Shown here piece after piece: positions 25,795-36,400 of a stretch of DNA of 64,000 bases. Position 1 is the first letter of the stretch. Each line of letters begins with the position of its first letter. The DNA lies in NCBI RefSeq assembly GCF_001278945.1, contig NZ_LGRV01000007.1, positions 238,842 to 302,841 of the forward strand. The letters are read 5' to 3'. This DNA is from Lysinibacillus contaminans (GTDB lineage Bacteria; Bacillota; Bacilli; Bacillales_A; Planococcaceae). The notes below the pieces were generated by a model that saw only the letters and a list, made by a program, of their open reading frames with translations, did not search any database and had not been told where the DNA came from. The position numbers and the translations under genes are program-made.

Positions 25795-28026
25795 ATGAGT
25801 CCATTATTAATCGCAAACAGTGTGTTGACAGTCGCTGTTGTATTGTATGCAGCTGGATTATTTATTTACTTGTTAAAAACACGATACAAGTATGTGCAAC
25901 TGGGGAAAAAGGTTGAATTTGATGAAAGCATTAGCGAACGCATTCGGTATTTAATGGTCAATGTGCTTGGTCAAAATAAGCTACTAAAGGACGCGAAAAG
26001 CGGTTTAATCCACGTGATGTTCTTCTATGGCTTTTTAATGGTGCAATTAGGAGCCATTGATTTAATTTGGAAGGGATTAGCACCAGAGTCACATCTACCA
26101 CTTGGTATTTTCTATGGTGTGTTCACATTCACGCAAGAGCTAGTGGTGTTAATGATTTTAATAGCTGTGGTGTGGGCATTCTACCGTCGTTATGTAGAAA
26201 AGTTAGTCCGTTTAAAACGTGGTTGGAAGAATGGACTTGTGTTAATTTTCATTGGTGGATTAATGGTTTCCACATTAATTGCAAATGGTATGGGGTTAAT
26301 TTGGCATGGTGAGGGCTTAACGTATACCGAGCCTGTAGCATCAGGCATAGCCGCTATTTTTGGATTCTTGCCAAAATCCGTAGCAGCGGGAGTATTTTAT
26401 GTGATGTGGTGGGCGCATTTACTGATCCTATTAACATTCTTAATCTATGTACCACAATCTAAGCATTTCCATTTGATTACAAGTATGTTGAACGTTTATA
26501 TGAATCGATTAGACCGTACAGGTACATTAGTGCCAATCGATTTTGAAGCGCTAGAAGAAGCCGGCGAAAATGCAGAAAGTGAAGACGACATCCCGTCAAT
26601 CGGTGTTGGTCGTATTCAAGATTTCACGCAAAAGCAAATGCTAGATTTATACTCTTGCGTAGAATGTGGACGCTGTACAAATATGTGTCCAGCAACAGGT
26701 ACAGGAAAGATGCTGTCACCAATGGACTTAATCGTGAAATTACGTGATCATCTAACATTCACAGGAGCTGTTGTGACAAAGCAAAAGCCATGGGTGCCGT
26801 ACCAAATGTTCACGAATACAAAAGGCAATCAACTTGCGATGGCAGCGGGTGCTGAAGGCACGGTAATTGAGGACATTTATAGCCCATCATTAATCGGTGA
26901 TGTTATTACAGAAGAAGAGATTTGGGCATGTACGACTTGCCGTAACTGTGAAGATCAGTGTCCAGTAATGAATGAGCATGTCGATAAAATTATTGACCTT
27001 CGTCGTTACTTAACGATGACAGAAGGAAAAGTAAACCCTGATGCACAACGCGCAATGACAAACATCGAACGACAAGGCAATCCATGGGGCTTAAACCGTA
27101 AAGAAAAAGAAAATTGGCGCGATATTGATCCGTCTATCAATATTCCGACGGTAAAGGAATTGAAAAAATCAGGCGAGGAAATGGAATATCTACTATGGGT
27201 AGGTTCGATGGGTGCGTTTGATAACCGATCACAAAAAATTGCGCTTGCGTTTTGTCGATTACTAAACGAAGCAGGCGTGAAATTCGCTATTTTAGGCAAC
27301 AAGGAGAAAAACTCTGGGGATACACCACGTCGTCTTGGAAATGAGTTCTTATTCCAAGAATTAGCGACGGCGAATATCGATGAGTTTGAGAAAAATGATG
27401 TGAAGAAAATCGTCACGATTGACCCACATGCCTATAATATTTTCAAAAATGAATACCAAGACTTCGGCTGGAGAGGTGAAGTATATCATCATACTGAAGT
27501 TTTAAATCAACTGATTGAAGAAAATCGTCTAGCAATGAATTATGAGGTTGATGAAACAATTGTCTTCCATGATTCTTGTTACTTAGGTCGTTACAATGAC
27601 GTGTACGACGCACCGCGTGAAATTTTACGAGGTATTCCAGGTGTGAAACTTGTTGAAATGGAACGAAACCGCGAATCAGCAATGTGCTGTGGTGCTGGTG
27701 GTGGATTAATGTGGATGGAAGAGCATGTTGGAAACCGCATTAATGTTGCACGTACAGAACAAGCATTAGAAACTAACGCTTCAGTTATTTCTTCAGGCTG
27801 TCCATACTGCTTAACGATGCTTGAAGATGGGACGAAAGCGAAAGAGGTAGAGGATACAATTAGCACATACGACGTAGCGGAATTATTAGAGCGTTCAGTA
27901 TTTGGCGAAAAAGTAAAAGTTGTTGAGAAAGTGCCAGAAGAAGAATCGATACAAGAGGTTGTTGCGTCGGTTGATAGTACAGAAGGAAACGAAAATATAG
28001 AGTTAAACGCAGATATACAGCGGTAA
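25795..28026 (+). CDS. fadF: Membrane iron-sulfur oxidoreductase of fatty acid oxidation
   Basis: A 743-residue protein with about five N-terminal membrane spans (residues 1-225), two 4Fe-4S clusters (CVECGRCTNMCPAT and CTTCRNCEDQCPV) and two CCG-type cysteine-rich domains (HDSCYLGRYN..., AMCCGAGGG, SGCPYC), as in heterodisulfide-reductase-like subunits. It matches B. subtilis YwjF/FadF, part of the FadR regulon. It is thought to pass electrons from electron-transfer flavoprotein or acyl-CoA dehydrogenase towards the quinone pool. GGGGGG precedes the ATG. The last about 40 residues are acidic and low in complexity. Confidence 0.9.
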   Translation: MSPLLIANSVLTVAVVLYAAGLFIYLLKTRYKYVQLGKKVEFDESISERIRYLMVNVLGQNKLLKDAKSGLIHVMFFYGFLMVQLGAIDLIWKGLAPESHLPLGIFYGVFTFTQELVVLMILIAVVWAFYRRYVEKLVRLKRGWKNGLVLIFIGGLMVSTLIANGMGLIWHGEGLTYTEPVASGIAAIFGFLPKSVAAGVFYVMWWAHLLILLTFLIYVPQSKHFHLITSMLNVYMNRLDRTGTLVPIDFEALEEAGENAESEDDIPSIGVGRIQDFTQKQMLDLYSCVECGRCTNMCPATGTGKMLSPMDLIVKLRDHLTFTGAVVTKQKPWVPYQMFTNTKGNQLAMAAGAEGTVIEDIYSPSLIGDVITEEEIWACTTCRNCEDQCPVMNEHVDKIIDLRRYLTMTEGKVNPDAQRAMTNIERQGNPWGLNRKEKENWRDIDPSINIPTVKELKKSGEEMEYLLWVGSMGAFDNRSQKIALAFCRLLNEAGVKFAILGNKEKNSGDTPRRLGNEFLFQELATANIDEFEKNDVKKIVTIDPHAYNIFKNEYQDFGWRGEVYHHTEVLNQLIEENRLAMNYEVDETIVFHDSCYLGRYNDVYDAPREILRGIPGVKLVEMERNRESAMCCGAGGGLMWMEEHVGNRINVARTEQALETNASVISSGCPYCLTMLEDGTKAKEVEDTISTYDVAELLERSVFGEKVKVVEKVPEEESIQEVVASVDSTEGNENIELNADIQR

Positions 28027-28103
28027 TTAAAGGAATATTATCGTTATCTGAAAAATTTAAATTGCGAAATAAATATTTGTTTTGTAAAATATAACTAAGT
28101 AGA

Positions 28104-28136
28104 GATGGGAGTTTAATTAATGACTCCCATTTTTCA
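28104..28136 (+). terminator. Terminator of fadF
   Basis: ATGGGAGT (28105-28112) pairs with ACTCCCAT (28123-28130), followed by five T residues. fadF is thus a unit separate from the mmg operon. Confidence 0.9.
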
Positions 28137-28146
28137 TTGAAATCAG

Positions 28147-28161
28147 TTGAGCGAGCGTTCA
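28147..28161 (+). promoter_or_regulatory. Second FadR-like operator, upstream of mmgA
   Basis: TGAGCGAGCGTTCA (28148-28161) shares the TGA...TTCA ends and the R-Y-G...C-R centre of the fadF operator and overlaps a possible -35, TTGAGC. TCATTAATGA, a perfect palindrome, follows at 28163-28172. The TetR gene at the end of this operon is the obvious candidate regulator. Confidence 0.6.
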
Positions 28162-28215
28162 GTCATTAATGATTAAGTGCTTATCGATCAATGTAAAACA
28201 AAAGGGGTGTTTTGC

Positions 28216-29421
28216 TTGAATAGAACAGTTATTTTAGCAGGTGCACGAACAGCATTTGGGAAATTTAATGGTAGCCTAAGTTCGTTAAGCGCTAGCGACC
28301 TTGGAGCAGTTGCCGTTAAAGGAGCACTAGAAAGAGCAAGTGTTGCACCTGAGGCAGTAGACGAAGTAATTTTAGGCACAGTATTGCAGGCAGGTCAGGG
28401 ACAAATACCATCAAGGCAGGCAGCTATTAAGGCAGGTTTGGCGGCGGAAGTGAAAACAGAAACGATTAATAAAGTTTGTGCTTCAGGTATGCGTGCCGTA
28501 ACACTAGCGGATCAGTTAATTCGTTTAGGGGACGAGGAAGTGATTGTTGCTGGTGGTATGGAATCGATGTCCAATGCACCTTATTATTTATTAAATGGTC
28601 GTACGGGTTTACGTATGGGTGATTCGAAATTGGTGGATGGTATGATTTATGATGGACTATCATGTGCGTTTGATATAGCAAGACCACATATGGGGAGCTA
28701 TGGCAACTCGACTGCCACTGAATTCTCATTAAGCCGTGAGGAGCAAGATGCTTGGTCTGTGAGAAGTCATGAACGAGCATTAACAGCGATTGAAAAGGGT
28801 TATTTTGCAGAGGAAATCGTGCCTGTAGAAATACCGCAGCGAAAAGGCGAACCACTTCTATTTAAGGTTGATGAGGCACCTAGAGCTAGTACATCTTTGG
28901 AAGCGCTAGCAAATCTAAAACCAGCATTCGAGAAGGACGGTACAATCACAGCAGGTAACGCACCAGGCGTTAATGATGGAGCATGTGCCTTTGTGTTAAT
29001 GAGTGAGGAGCGAGCACAGCGTGAAGGCAAAGAAACACTTGCAGTTGTACTTGGTCATGCGGAGATTGGTGTTGAACCAAAGAATTTCCCACAAACACCG
29101 GGGCTTGTTATTAATAAGCTTCTAGAAAAGACGGGTAAAACATTAGTTGATATTGATTTGATTGAAATCAACGAAGCTTTTGCAGCAGTTGCACTAGTTA
29201 GCAATCAGCTTGCGAAACTTAACCCAGAAAAAGTAAATGTTAACGGTGGCGCAGTGGCACTAGGTCATCCAATTGGAGCATCTGGTGCACGCATTATTTT
29301 GACACTTGCGCATGAGTTAAAACGCCGTGGTGGTGGCATTGGTATTGCAGCGATTTGCTCAGGCGGCGGACAAGGTGACGCTATTATGATTGAAGTACCA
29401 AAAACAGGGGGCAATGCATGA
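28216..29421 (+). CDS. mmgA: Acetyl-CoA C-acyltransferase (thiolase)
   Basis: The 401-residue enzyme performs the thiolytic step of beta-oxidation or makes acetoacetyl-CoA. The nucleophile is in NKVCASGMRAV, the catalytic His in GGAVALGHPIGASGAR and the second Cys in CSGGGQG. I chose the TTG at 28216, which has AAAGGGG 8 nt upstream and yields the family start NRTVILAGARTAFG; an in-frame GTG at 28177 lacks a ribosome site. With the next two genes it forms the mmgA-mmgB-mmgC order of B. subtilis. The stop overlaps the next start by 4 nt. Confidence 0.9.
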   Translation: MNRTVILAGARTAFGKFNGSLSSLSASDLGAVAVKGALERASVAPEAVDEVILGTVLQAGQGQIPSRQAAIKAGLAAEVKTETINKVCASGMRAVTLADQLIRLGDEEVIVAGGMESMSNAPYYLLNGRTGLRMGDSKLVDGMIYDGLSCAFDIARPHMGSYGNSTATEFSLSREEQDAWSVRSHERALTAIEKGYFAEEIVPVEIPQRKGEPLLFKVDEAPRASTSLEALANLKPAFEKDGTITAGNAPGVNDGACAFVLMSEERAQREGKETLAVVLGHAEIGVEPKNFPQTPGLVINKLLEKTGKTLVDIDLIEINEAFAAVALVSNQLAKLNPEKVNVNGGAVALGHPIGASGARIILTLAHELKRRGGGIGIAAICSGGGQGDAIMIEVPKTGGNA

Positions 29422-30272
29422 TGGGAATTCAAAAAGTAATGGTCATTGGTGCCGGACAAATGGGTTCTGGTATTGCGCAAGTTTGTGCACAGGCTGGTTA
29501 TGACGTGAAACTTAATGATATGAAGCAAGAATTTTTCGAGCGTGGTTTAGGAGTTATTACAAAAAACTTAACACGTGACGTTGAAAAAGGCCGTAAAACC
29601 GAAGAAGAAAAAGTAGCTATTTTAGGTCGTATTACAATGTCACTAGACTTACAGGATGCTAGTGAAGTGGATATTATTATCGAAGCAGCTGTAGAAAATA
29701 TGGAGATCAAGCAATCTATTTTTAAGCAACTAGATAAACTAGCACCGGCCCATGCGATATTAGCAACAAACACATCATCCTTACCAATTACGGAAATTGC
29801 AGCTGTAACAAATCGTCCAGAGCAAGTAATTGGCATGCACTTTATGAACCCTGTGCCTGTGATGAAGCTGGTTGAAATTATTCGCGGATTGGCAACCGCT
29901 GATGATGTGTACAAAGAAGTTGAAGAAATGACAGTGAAATTATCGAAAACACCTGTGGAAGTGAATGATTTCCCTGGTTTCATCGCGAATCGTATCTTAC
30001 TGCCAATGATTAATGAAGCGGTATATGCATTATATGAAGGCGTTGCGACAAAAGAGGCCATTGATGACGTAATGAAACTGGGTATGAATCATCCAATGGG
30101 GCCACTTACACTAGCTGATTTTATTGGCTTAGATACATGTTTATCGATTATGGAAATTTTACATGAAGGCTTAGGAGATAGTAAGTATCGTCCTTGTCCA
30201 TTGTTACGTAAATACGTGGCAGCAGGCTGGCTTGGGAAGAAATCTGGTAGAGGCTTCTACATTTACGAGTAA
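29418..30272 (+). CDS. mmgB: 3-hydroxybutyryl-CoA dehydrogenase
   Basis: A 284-residue NAD(P)-dependent enzyme for 3-hydroxyacyl-CoA to 3-ketoacyl-CoA. The Rossmann GAGQMGSGIAQVCAQAGY is at the N-terminus, the catalytic His lies in VIGMHFMNPVPVM, and the helical dimerisation domain has DDVMKLGMNHPMGPL. The ATG overlaps the thiolase stop (ATGA). No separate enoyl-CoA hydratase lies in the operon, so that step must be supplied from elsewhere. Confidence 0.94.
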   Translation: MMGIQKVMVIGAGQMGSGIAQVCAQAGYDVKLNDMKQEFFERGLGVITKNLTRDVEKGRKTEEEKVAILGRITMSLDLQDASEVDIIIEAAVENMEIKQSIFKQLDKLAPAHAILATNTSSLPITEIAAVTNRPEQVIGMHFMNPVPVMKLVEIIRGLATADDVYKEVEEMTVKLSKTPVEVNDFPGFIANRILLPMINEAVYALYEGVATKEAIDDVMKLGMNHPMGPLTLADFIGLDTCLSIMEILHEGLGDSKYRPCPLLRKYVAAGWLGKKSGRGFYIYE

Positions 30273-30273
30273 T

Positions 30274-30297
30274 AATCCTATGGGGATGGGATTTTTT
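30274..30297 (+). terminator. Short internal terminator or attenuator between mmgB and mmgC
   Basis: AATCCTAT and ATGGGATT form an 8-bp stem (one T-G wobble) with a GGGG loop, then a T run. Within an apparent operon it would lower downstream expression relative to mmgAB. Confidence 0.65.
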
Positions 30298-30324
30298 ACG
30301 TGACAACAAAGAGGGGTGACATAG

Positions 30325-31461
30325 ATGCTTTTACAGTTTACAGAAGAGCAAATCATGATGCGTGATATGGTGCGTGATTTTGCGAAAGAAAAGATTGAAC
30401 CATGGGTAGAGCATATGGAAGCTGGGGAGTTTCCGCGTGAGTTGCTAACACAAATGGGCGAACTTGGCTTAATGGGGATTACAGCTCCAGAGGAATTTGG
30501 TGGCTCGGCGATGGATTTTACATCATATATACTTGCCATTCATGAACTATCAAAAGTTAGTGCGGTAATGGGTGTTATTTTATCTGTACATACGTCAGTT
30601 GGCACAAATCCAATTATTTATTTTGGAAATGACGAGCAAAAACAACGTTATGTATCAAAGCTTGCCTCAGGCGAGTTTTTAGGAGCATTTTGTTTAACGG
30701 AACCTAGTGCAGGTTCAGATGCGGGATCGTTACAATCGAAAGCGAAAAAAGATGGCAATGATTATGTCATTAACGGTTCGAAGGTGTTCGTTACAAATGG
30801 TGGTGAAGCAGATGTATATATCGTCTTTGCTTCCACTAATACAGAGGCAAAAACACGTGGTATTTCAGCATTTATCGTTGAAAAGGGAACACCGGGCTTA
30901 GTCATTGGGAAAGACGAAAAGAAAATGGGTTTACATGGTTCACGTACGGTGCAGCTGACGTTTGATAATTGCCGAGTGCCAGTGAGCAATCTCCTTGGAG
31001 CAGAAGGAGAAGGCTTTAAAATCGCGATGGCCAATTTAGATGTAGGTCGTATAGGTATTGCCGCACAGTCTTTAGGTATTGCAGAGGCGGCACTTGAAGC
31101 GGCAACTGCTTATGCGAAAGAACGCGTGCAATTTGGTAAGCCGATTGCAGTACAACAAGGAATTGGTTTTAAGCTTGCAGATATGGCGACTGCGGTGGAA
31201 GCGGCAAAGCTACTTGTGTACAAAGCTGCTGATTTACGTTCTAAAGGTTTACCGTGCGGGCAAGAGGCGTCGATGGCGAAGCTTCTTGCGTCACGCACAG
31301 CGGTGCAAACAGCAATCGAAGCTGTTCAAATCTTTGGTGGCTATGGCTACACAAAGGATTACCCAGTGGAACGCTTTTTCCGCGATGCGAAGGTAACTGA
31401 AATTTATGAAGGTACTAGCGAAATTCAAAAACTTGTTATTAGCAAACACTTACTTAAATAA
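30325..31461 (+). CDS. mmgC: Short-chain acyl-CoA dehydrogenase
   Basis: A 378-residue FAD enzyme. Landmarks are LTEPSAGSDAGS, the catalytic glutamate region near the C-terminus [35 protein letters not shown] (shown in part) and the flavin site RVQFGKPI. It resembles MmgC more than the following paralogue. It oxidises short or branched acyl-CoA and passes electrons to ETF. GAGGGG precedes the ATG. Confidence 0.92.
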   Translation: MLLQFTEEQIMMRDMVRDFAKEKIEPWVEHMEAGEFPRELLTQMGELGLMGITAPEEFGGSAMDFTSYILAIHELSKVSAVMGVILSVHTSVGTNPIIYFGNDEQKQRYVSKLASGEFLGAFCLTEPSAGSDAGSLQSKAKKDGNDYVINGSKVFVTNGGEADVYIVFASTNTEAKTRGISAFIVEKGTPGLVIGKDEKKMGLHGSRTVQLTFDNCRVPVSNLLGAEGEGFKIAMANLDVGRIGIAAQSLGIAEAALEAATAYAKERVQFGKPIAVQQGIGFKLADMATAVEAAKLLVYKAADLRSKGLPCGQEASMAKLLASRTAVQTAIEAVQIFGGYGYTKDYPVERFFRDAKVTEIYEGTSEIQKLVISKHLLK

Positions 31462-31476
31462 AAGGGGATATGACCA

Positions 31477-32613
31477 ATGAATTTTCAATTATCTGAAGAA
31501 CATGAGCAATTGCGTGAAATGATTCGCGACTTCGCAGTTAATGAGGTAGCCCCAACTGCAGAGTCACGTGACGAACACGAAGAATTCGACCGTGGTATTT
31601 TCGACAAAATGGCGGAGCTAGGATTAACGGGTATTCCGTGGCCAGAAGAGTATGGTGGCGCAGGCTTTGACTATCTTGCATACGTCATTGCAGTAGAAGA
31701 ATTATCACGTGTATGTGCGTCAACAGGGGTAACATTATCGGCACATACATCTTTAGCAGGCTGGCCAGTATATAAATACGGCAATGAGGAGCAAAAGCAA
31801 AAATACCTTCGTCCAATGGCAGAGGGCAAACATATCGGCGCTTATGGCTTAACAGAGGCAAGTTCAGGCTCAGATGCAGGCGGTATGAAGACATACGCTA
31901 AACGTGATGGTGATGATTATATTTTAAATGGTTCTAAGATCTTTATCACAAATGGTGGGGTAGCAGATACATATATCGTATTTGCGGTAACTGATCCAGA
32001 GGCGAAAAACGGTACATCCGCATTCATCGTTGAAGCTGGCTTTGAAGGCTTCTCAGTTGGGAAAAAAGAAAAGAAACTAGGCATCCGTTCATCACCAACG
32101 ACTGAAATTATTTTCGATAATTGTCGTGTGCCAAAGGAAAACTTACTTGGTGCAGAGGGTGATGGCTTTAAAATCGCAATGACGACACTAGATGGTGGAC
32201 GTAATGGTATCGCTGCACAAGCAGTTGGTATTGCACAAGGTGCACTTGATGCATCTGTTGATTATGCAAAAGAACGTGTGCAATTCGGCAAGCCAATTGT
32301 AGCAAATCAAGGGGTAGCTTTTAAATTAGCAGACATGGCAACATCTATCGAAGCATCAAGGCTCCTAACATATCAAGCAGCTTGGTTAGAGTCAAATAAC
32401 TTACCATATGGTAAAGCATCGGCAATGGCGAAATTAATGGCTGGTGACACAGCAATGAATGTAACGGTAGAAGCTGTTCAAGTATTTGGTGGCTATGGTT
32501 ATACGAAAGACTATCCAGTTGAGCGCTACATGCGTGATGCGAAAATAACTCAAATATACGAAGGTACGCAAGAAATTCAACGTCTTGTTATCTCGCGTAT
32601 GTTGACTAAATAA
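31477..32613 (+). CDS. acdA: Acyl-CoA dehydrogenase AcdA
   Basis: A second 378-residue acyl-CoA dehydrogenase, 15 bp after the first, with [25 protein letters not shown] and the active-site segment [17 protein letters not shown]. It is very close in character to B. subtilis AcdA, which sits beside fadF there; here it has joined the mmg operon. The pair probably covers different acyl chains, for instance straight short-chain and branched. Confidence 0.93.
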   Translation: MNFQLSEEHEQLREMIRDFAVNEVAPTAESRDEHEEFDRGIFDKMAELGLTGIPWPEEYGGAGFDYLAYVIAVEELSRVCASTGVTLSAHTSLAGWPVYKYGNEEQKQKYLRPMAEGKHIGAYGLTEASSGSDAGGMKTYAKRDGDDYILNGSKIFITNGGVADTYIVFAVTDPEAKNGTSAFIVEAGFEGFSVGKKEKKLGIRSSPTTEIIFDNCRVPKENLLGAEGDGFKIAMTTLDGGRNGIAAQAVGIAQGALDASVDYAKERVQFGKPIVANQGVAFKLADMATSIEASRLLTYQAAWLESNNLPYGKASAMAKLMAGDTAMNVTVEAVQVFGGYGYTKDYPVERYMRDAKITQIYEGTQEIQRLVISRMLTK

Positions 32614-32616
32614 TAT

Positions 32617-33249
32617 ATGGTCGATAAAACAAAAGGGCCTCAAGTCCAGTCCACTGTAAAAGATGAAAGTCTTATTGCCGTTCGTCGAGAACAGATGATT
32701 CAAGGTGCTATAAAGTTATTTAAAGAAAAAGGCTTTCATCGTGCGACAACGAGAGAAATTGCTAAGGCGGCGGGGTTCAGTATTGGTACACTCTATGAAT
32801 ATATTCGCACAAAAGAAGATGTACTTTATCTCGTTTGCGATAGCATATATAAGCAGTCGATGGGTCGTTTAGCAAATTTTGAAATTAAAGAAGGTACAGT
32901 TGATGACCTAAAATCAGCCATTCGAGAATACTTTTTACAAGTAGATGGCATGCTCGATGAATTAACAATAATGTATCAAGAGACGAAATCCTTATCGAAG
33001 GAAGCACAAGCCTATGTATTTAGTAAGGAATTTGAAATTGTAGCTGTCGTAGAGCGTTTACTTAAACGTTGTGTGCAGTCAGGGGAAATTTCAATGACAG
33101 ATAAGCAGATTCATATGGCCGCGAATAGTTTAGTCGTCCAAGGACAAAGTTGGGCATTCCGTAAATGGGCTCTTCACCGTCAGCATACGCTCGATGAGTA
33201 TATTGAAATGCAAACGACATTGTTCATTTCTGGCATTAAGGGGTTTTAA
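32617..33249 (+). CDS. TetR family regulator of acyl-CoA metabolism
   Basis: A 210-residue regulator with an N-terminal helix-turn-helix (ATTREIAKAAGFSIGTLYEYIRTKEDVL) and an all-helical ligand domain (MYQETKSLSKEAQAYVF). It starts 3 bp after acdA without a clear ribosome site, which implies coupled translation; a later Met at residue 27 is possible. Members next to acyl-CoA genes usually repress until acyl-CoA binds. The two FadR-like palindromes in the window are probable targets, which is an inference. Confidence 0.88.
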   Translation: MVDKTKGPQVQSTVKDESLIAVRREQMIQGAIKLFKEKGFHRATTREIAKAAGFSIGTLYEYIRTKEDVLYLVCDSIYKQSMGRLANFEIKEGTVDDLKSAIREYFLQVDGMLDELTIMYQETKSLSKEAQAYVFSKEFEIVAVVERLLKRCVQSGEISMTDKQIHMAANSLVVQGQSWAFRKWALHRQHTLDEYIEMQTTLFISGIKGF

Positions 33250-33271
33250 CTTAAGTATTACTAAGAGATAA

Positions 33272-33310
33272 GCCGGTAATTGCATAGTGCTACATTGCAA
33301 TTGCCGGCTA
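33272..33310 (+). terminator. Hairpin after the mmg-acdA-TetR operon
   Basis: A 13-14-bp stem AGCCGGTAATTGCA with TGCAATTGCCGGCT (one wobble) and an 11-nt loop. The tail is only moderately T-rich. Confidence 0.7.
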
Positions 33311-33360
33311 TTTATCAATTGGTGGGTTCATTACCAAAGATCGGAGATGACATCCGATTT

Positions 33361-33440
33361 AAAGAGCGCCAACCGGAACGGAAATCAACTCCACGTTATG
33401 GTGATGAGCCATTAATAGTGTGTTGAGCAACGCGCTCTTT
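33361..33440 (+). repeat. Repeat-derived leader with long-range hairpin upstream of icmF
   Basis: AAAGAGCGC (33361-33369) is perfectly complementary to GCGCTCTTT (33432-33440), with a 62-nt loop and a following T run. The loop contains CCGGAACGGAAATCAACT, the end of the dispersed element at 39945-40083, then ACGTTATGGTGATGAGCC, which is also found near 61757. Confidence 0.6.
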
Positions 33441-33488
33441 TTTCAACGACAGAGTAAATTCACTAACGGGAGAAAGTGGGGATTTCAT

Positions 33489-36400
33489 ATGACAAAGGTA
33501 GAAGTACATCGTCCGATAAATCATGTTCGCTTTGTAACAGCATCAAGTCTTTTTGATGGGCACGATGCTTCGGTTAATATTATGCGACGCATTTTACAAT
33601 CGAGTGGAGTAGAGGTTATCCATTTAGGACATAACCGCTCGGTAGAGGAAGTCGTCAATGCTGCGATTCAAGAGGATGCACAAGGTATAGCGGTGTCTTC
33701 GTATCAAGGTGGGCATATGGAATACTTCAAATATATGTATGATTTACTGCATGAAAAAGGGGCACCGCATATTAAGATTTACGGCGGTGGGGGCGGTGTT
33801 ATTTTACCGCGTGAAATTAAAGAGCTGCATGCGTATGGTATTTCAGGTATATTCTCGCCAGAAGACGGGCGCGTGCTAGGGTTACAAGGGATGATCAATG
33901 AACAAATTAAGGGCTCGGATTTCCCAACAGCGACAGGCGATTACGCGGAAAAGTTAGACGCTTTAAGCACGGAAACACCTGAGTTATTAGCAAATTTAAT
34001 TACCGCGGCCGAATCAAATGATGATGAAGAAACGAAAGCGATGTTAGAAGAAGTACGTAAACGTTCGAAAGGCACACCGATTCTTGGTATTACAGGAACA
34101 GGTGGCGCAGGGAAATCTTCGTTAACAGATGAGCTTATTCGTCGTTTTCTAAAAGAATTTCCTGATAAACGAGTGGCCATTCTTTCCGTCGACCCGACAA
34201 AGCAAAAAACGGGTGGGGCATTACTAGGCGATCGTATTCGTATGAATGCAATTTTCAATAACCGTGTGTATATGCGAAGCTTGGCAACACGTGGCTCGCG
34301 AACAGAGTTATCAGCTTCAATTGGAGATGTGTTAGATGTTGTTCGAGCTGTTGGTTATGATTTGATCATTGTAGAGACAAGCGGTATTGGTCAGGGAGAT
34401 GCAGAAATTACGAAATACACAGATTTGTCTATGTATGTCATGACGAGTGAATTCGGTGCACCAACACAACTTGAAAAAATCGATATGATTGATTTTGCTG
34501 ATATCATTGCCATCAATAAATTTGAACGTAAAGGCTCAGAGGATGCATTGCGTCAAGTACAAAAACAGTTTCAACGCTCTCGTGAGTTATGGGATACGCC
34601 GATTGATAGCATGCCGGTTTATGGCACGATTGCAAGCCAGTTTAATGATAAAGGGACGAATGCTTTATTTGCAGCGTTAGTAGCTAAGATTAACGAAAAA
34701 ACGGGTAGCAATTGGGAAACGAGTTATGAACAATTCGCCAAAACACAAAAGCAGGATGTCATTATTCCAAATGATCGTCGCTACTATTTACGTGAAATTA
34801 CGGATACAGTACGTGGTTATCATAAAAAATCGGAACAGCAAGTGGGCTTTGCACGTCGCTTATTCCAATTAGAAGGTGCGATTACAGCTGTAAAGGAAAA
34901 AGCAGCAGATGATGCACTTGTCGCATCTCTTACATCTTTAGCGGAAGGTGTCAGAGATGAATTAACAGCAGAATCGAAGCGTATATTAGATAATTGGCAA
35001 AAATTAAAAGAAGCGTATACTGGCGATGAATTTGTCACGAAAGTCCGTGATAAAGAAATTCGTACGATTTTAACGACGACAAGCCTTTCCGGCACGAAAA
35101 TCCCAAGGGTTGTCTTGCCAAAGTTCGTTGACTATGGTGAAATTTTACGCTGGGTATATCGTGAAAATGTACCAGGTGAATTTCCGTTTACCGCTGGTGT
35201 ATTCCAGTTTAAACGTGAAGGCGAAGATCCGAAAAGGCAATTTGCCGGTGAAGGGACGCCAGAACGTACAAATAAGCGCTTCCATTACTTATCGAAAGAC
35301 GACGATGCAAAGCGTCTATCAACCGCATTTGATTCGGTGACTTTATACGGTGAGGATCCAAATCATCGTCCAGATATATACGGTAAGGTTGGGGAATCAG
35401 GTGTATCGATTTGTACGCTAGAGGATATGAAAAAGCTATATGCAGGCTTTGACCTTTGTGCACCATCTACATCTGTTTCGATGACGATTAACGGGCCAGC
35501 ACCAATAATTCTAGCTATGTTTATGAATACAGCGATTGATCAGCAAGTGAAATTGCGCGAAGAAGAACTTGGTCGCACATTGACAATGGAAGAATTTACT
35601 GACGTACGAACACGTACAATGCAAGTAGTACGTGGAACAGTACAAGCTGATATTTTAAAAGAAGATCAAGGGCAAAATACATGTATTTTCTCGACTGAAT
35701 TTGCGTTGCGTATGATGGGTGACATTCAGCAATACTTTATCGATCAAAAGGTGCGTAATTATTATTCGGTATCGATTTCTGGCTATCATATTGCAGAAGC
35801 CGGTGCAAATCCAATTTCGCAGTTAGCATTTACACTTTCAAATGGCTTTACGTATGTTGAGTACTATTTAAGTCGCGGCATGAATATCGATGATTTTGCG
35901 CCTAACTTATCCTTCTTCTTCTCAAATGGACTTGACCCAGAATATACGGTAATCGGTCGAGTGGCGCGTCGAATTTGGGCAGTTGTCATGCGTGATAAAT
36001 ACGGTGCGAATGAGCGAGCACAAAAGCTGAAGTATCATATACAAACTTCGGGTCGTAGTTTACACGCTCAGGAAATTGACTTTAATGATATTCGTACAAC
36101 GTTGCAGGCGTTAATGGCGCTACAGGATAACTGTAATTCCTTGCATACAAATGCTTACGATGAAGCGATTACTACACCAACAGAAGAATCTGTTCGCCGT
36201 GCCATGGCAATTCAAATGATTATTACGAAAGAGCATGGCTTAGCGAAAAATGAGAATCCATTACAAGGTGCCTTTATAGTAGAAGAATTAACAGACTTGA
36301 TTGAAGAAGCAGTGCTAGAGGAGTTCGACCGCATTAATGACCGCGGTGGTGTTCTAGGCGCGATGGAGACTCAATACCAACGTGGTAAAATTCAAGAGGA

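Noticed and set aside
29498..30061. 187-codon minus-strand frame inside mmgB
   Set aside because: Antisense shadow of an unambiguous dehydrogenase; no ribosome site.
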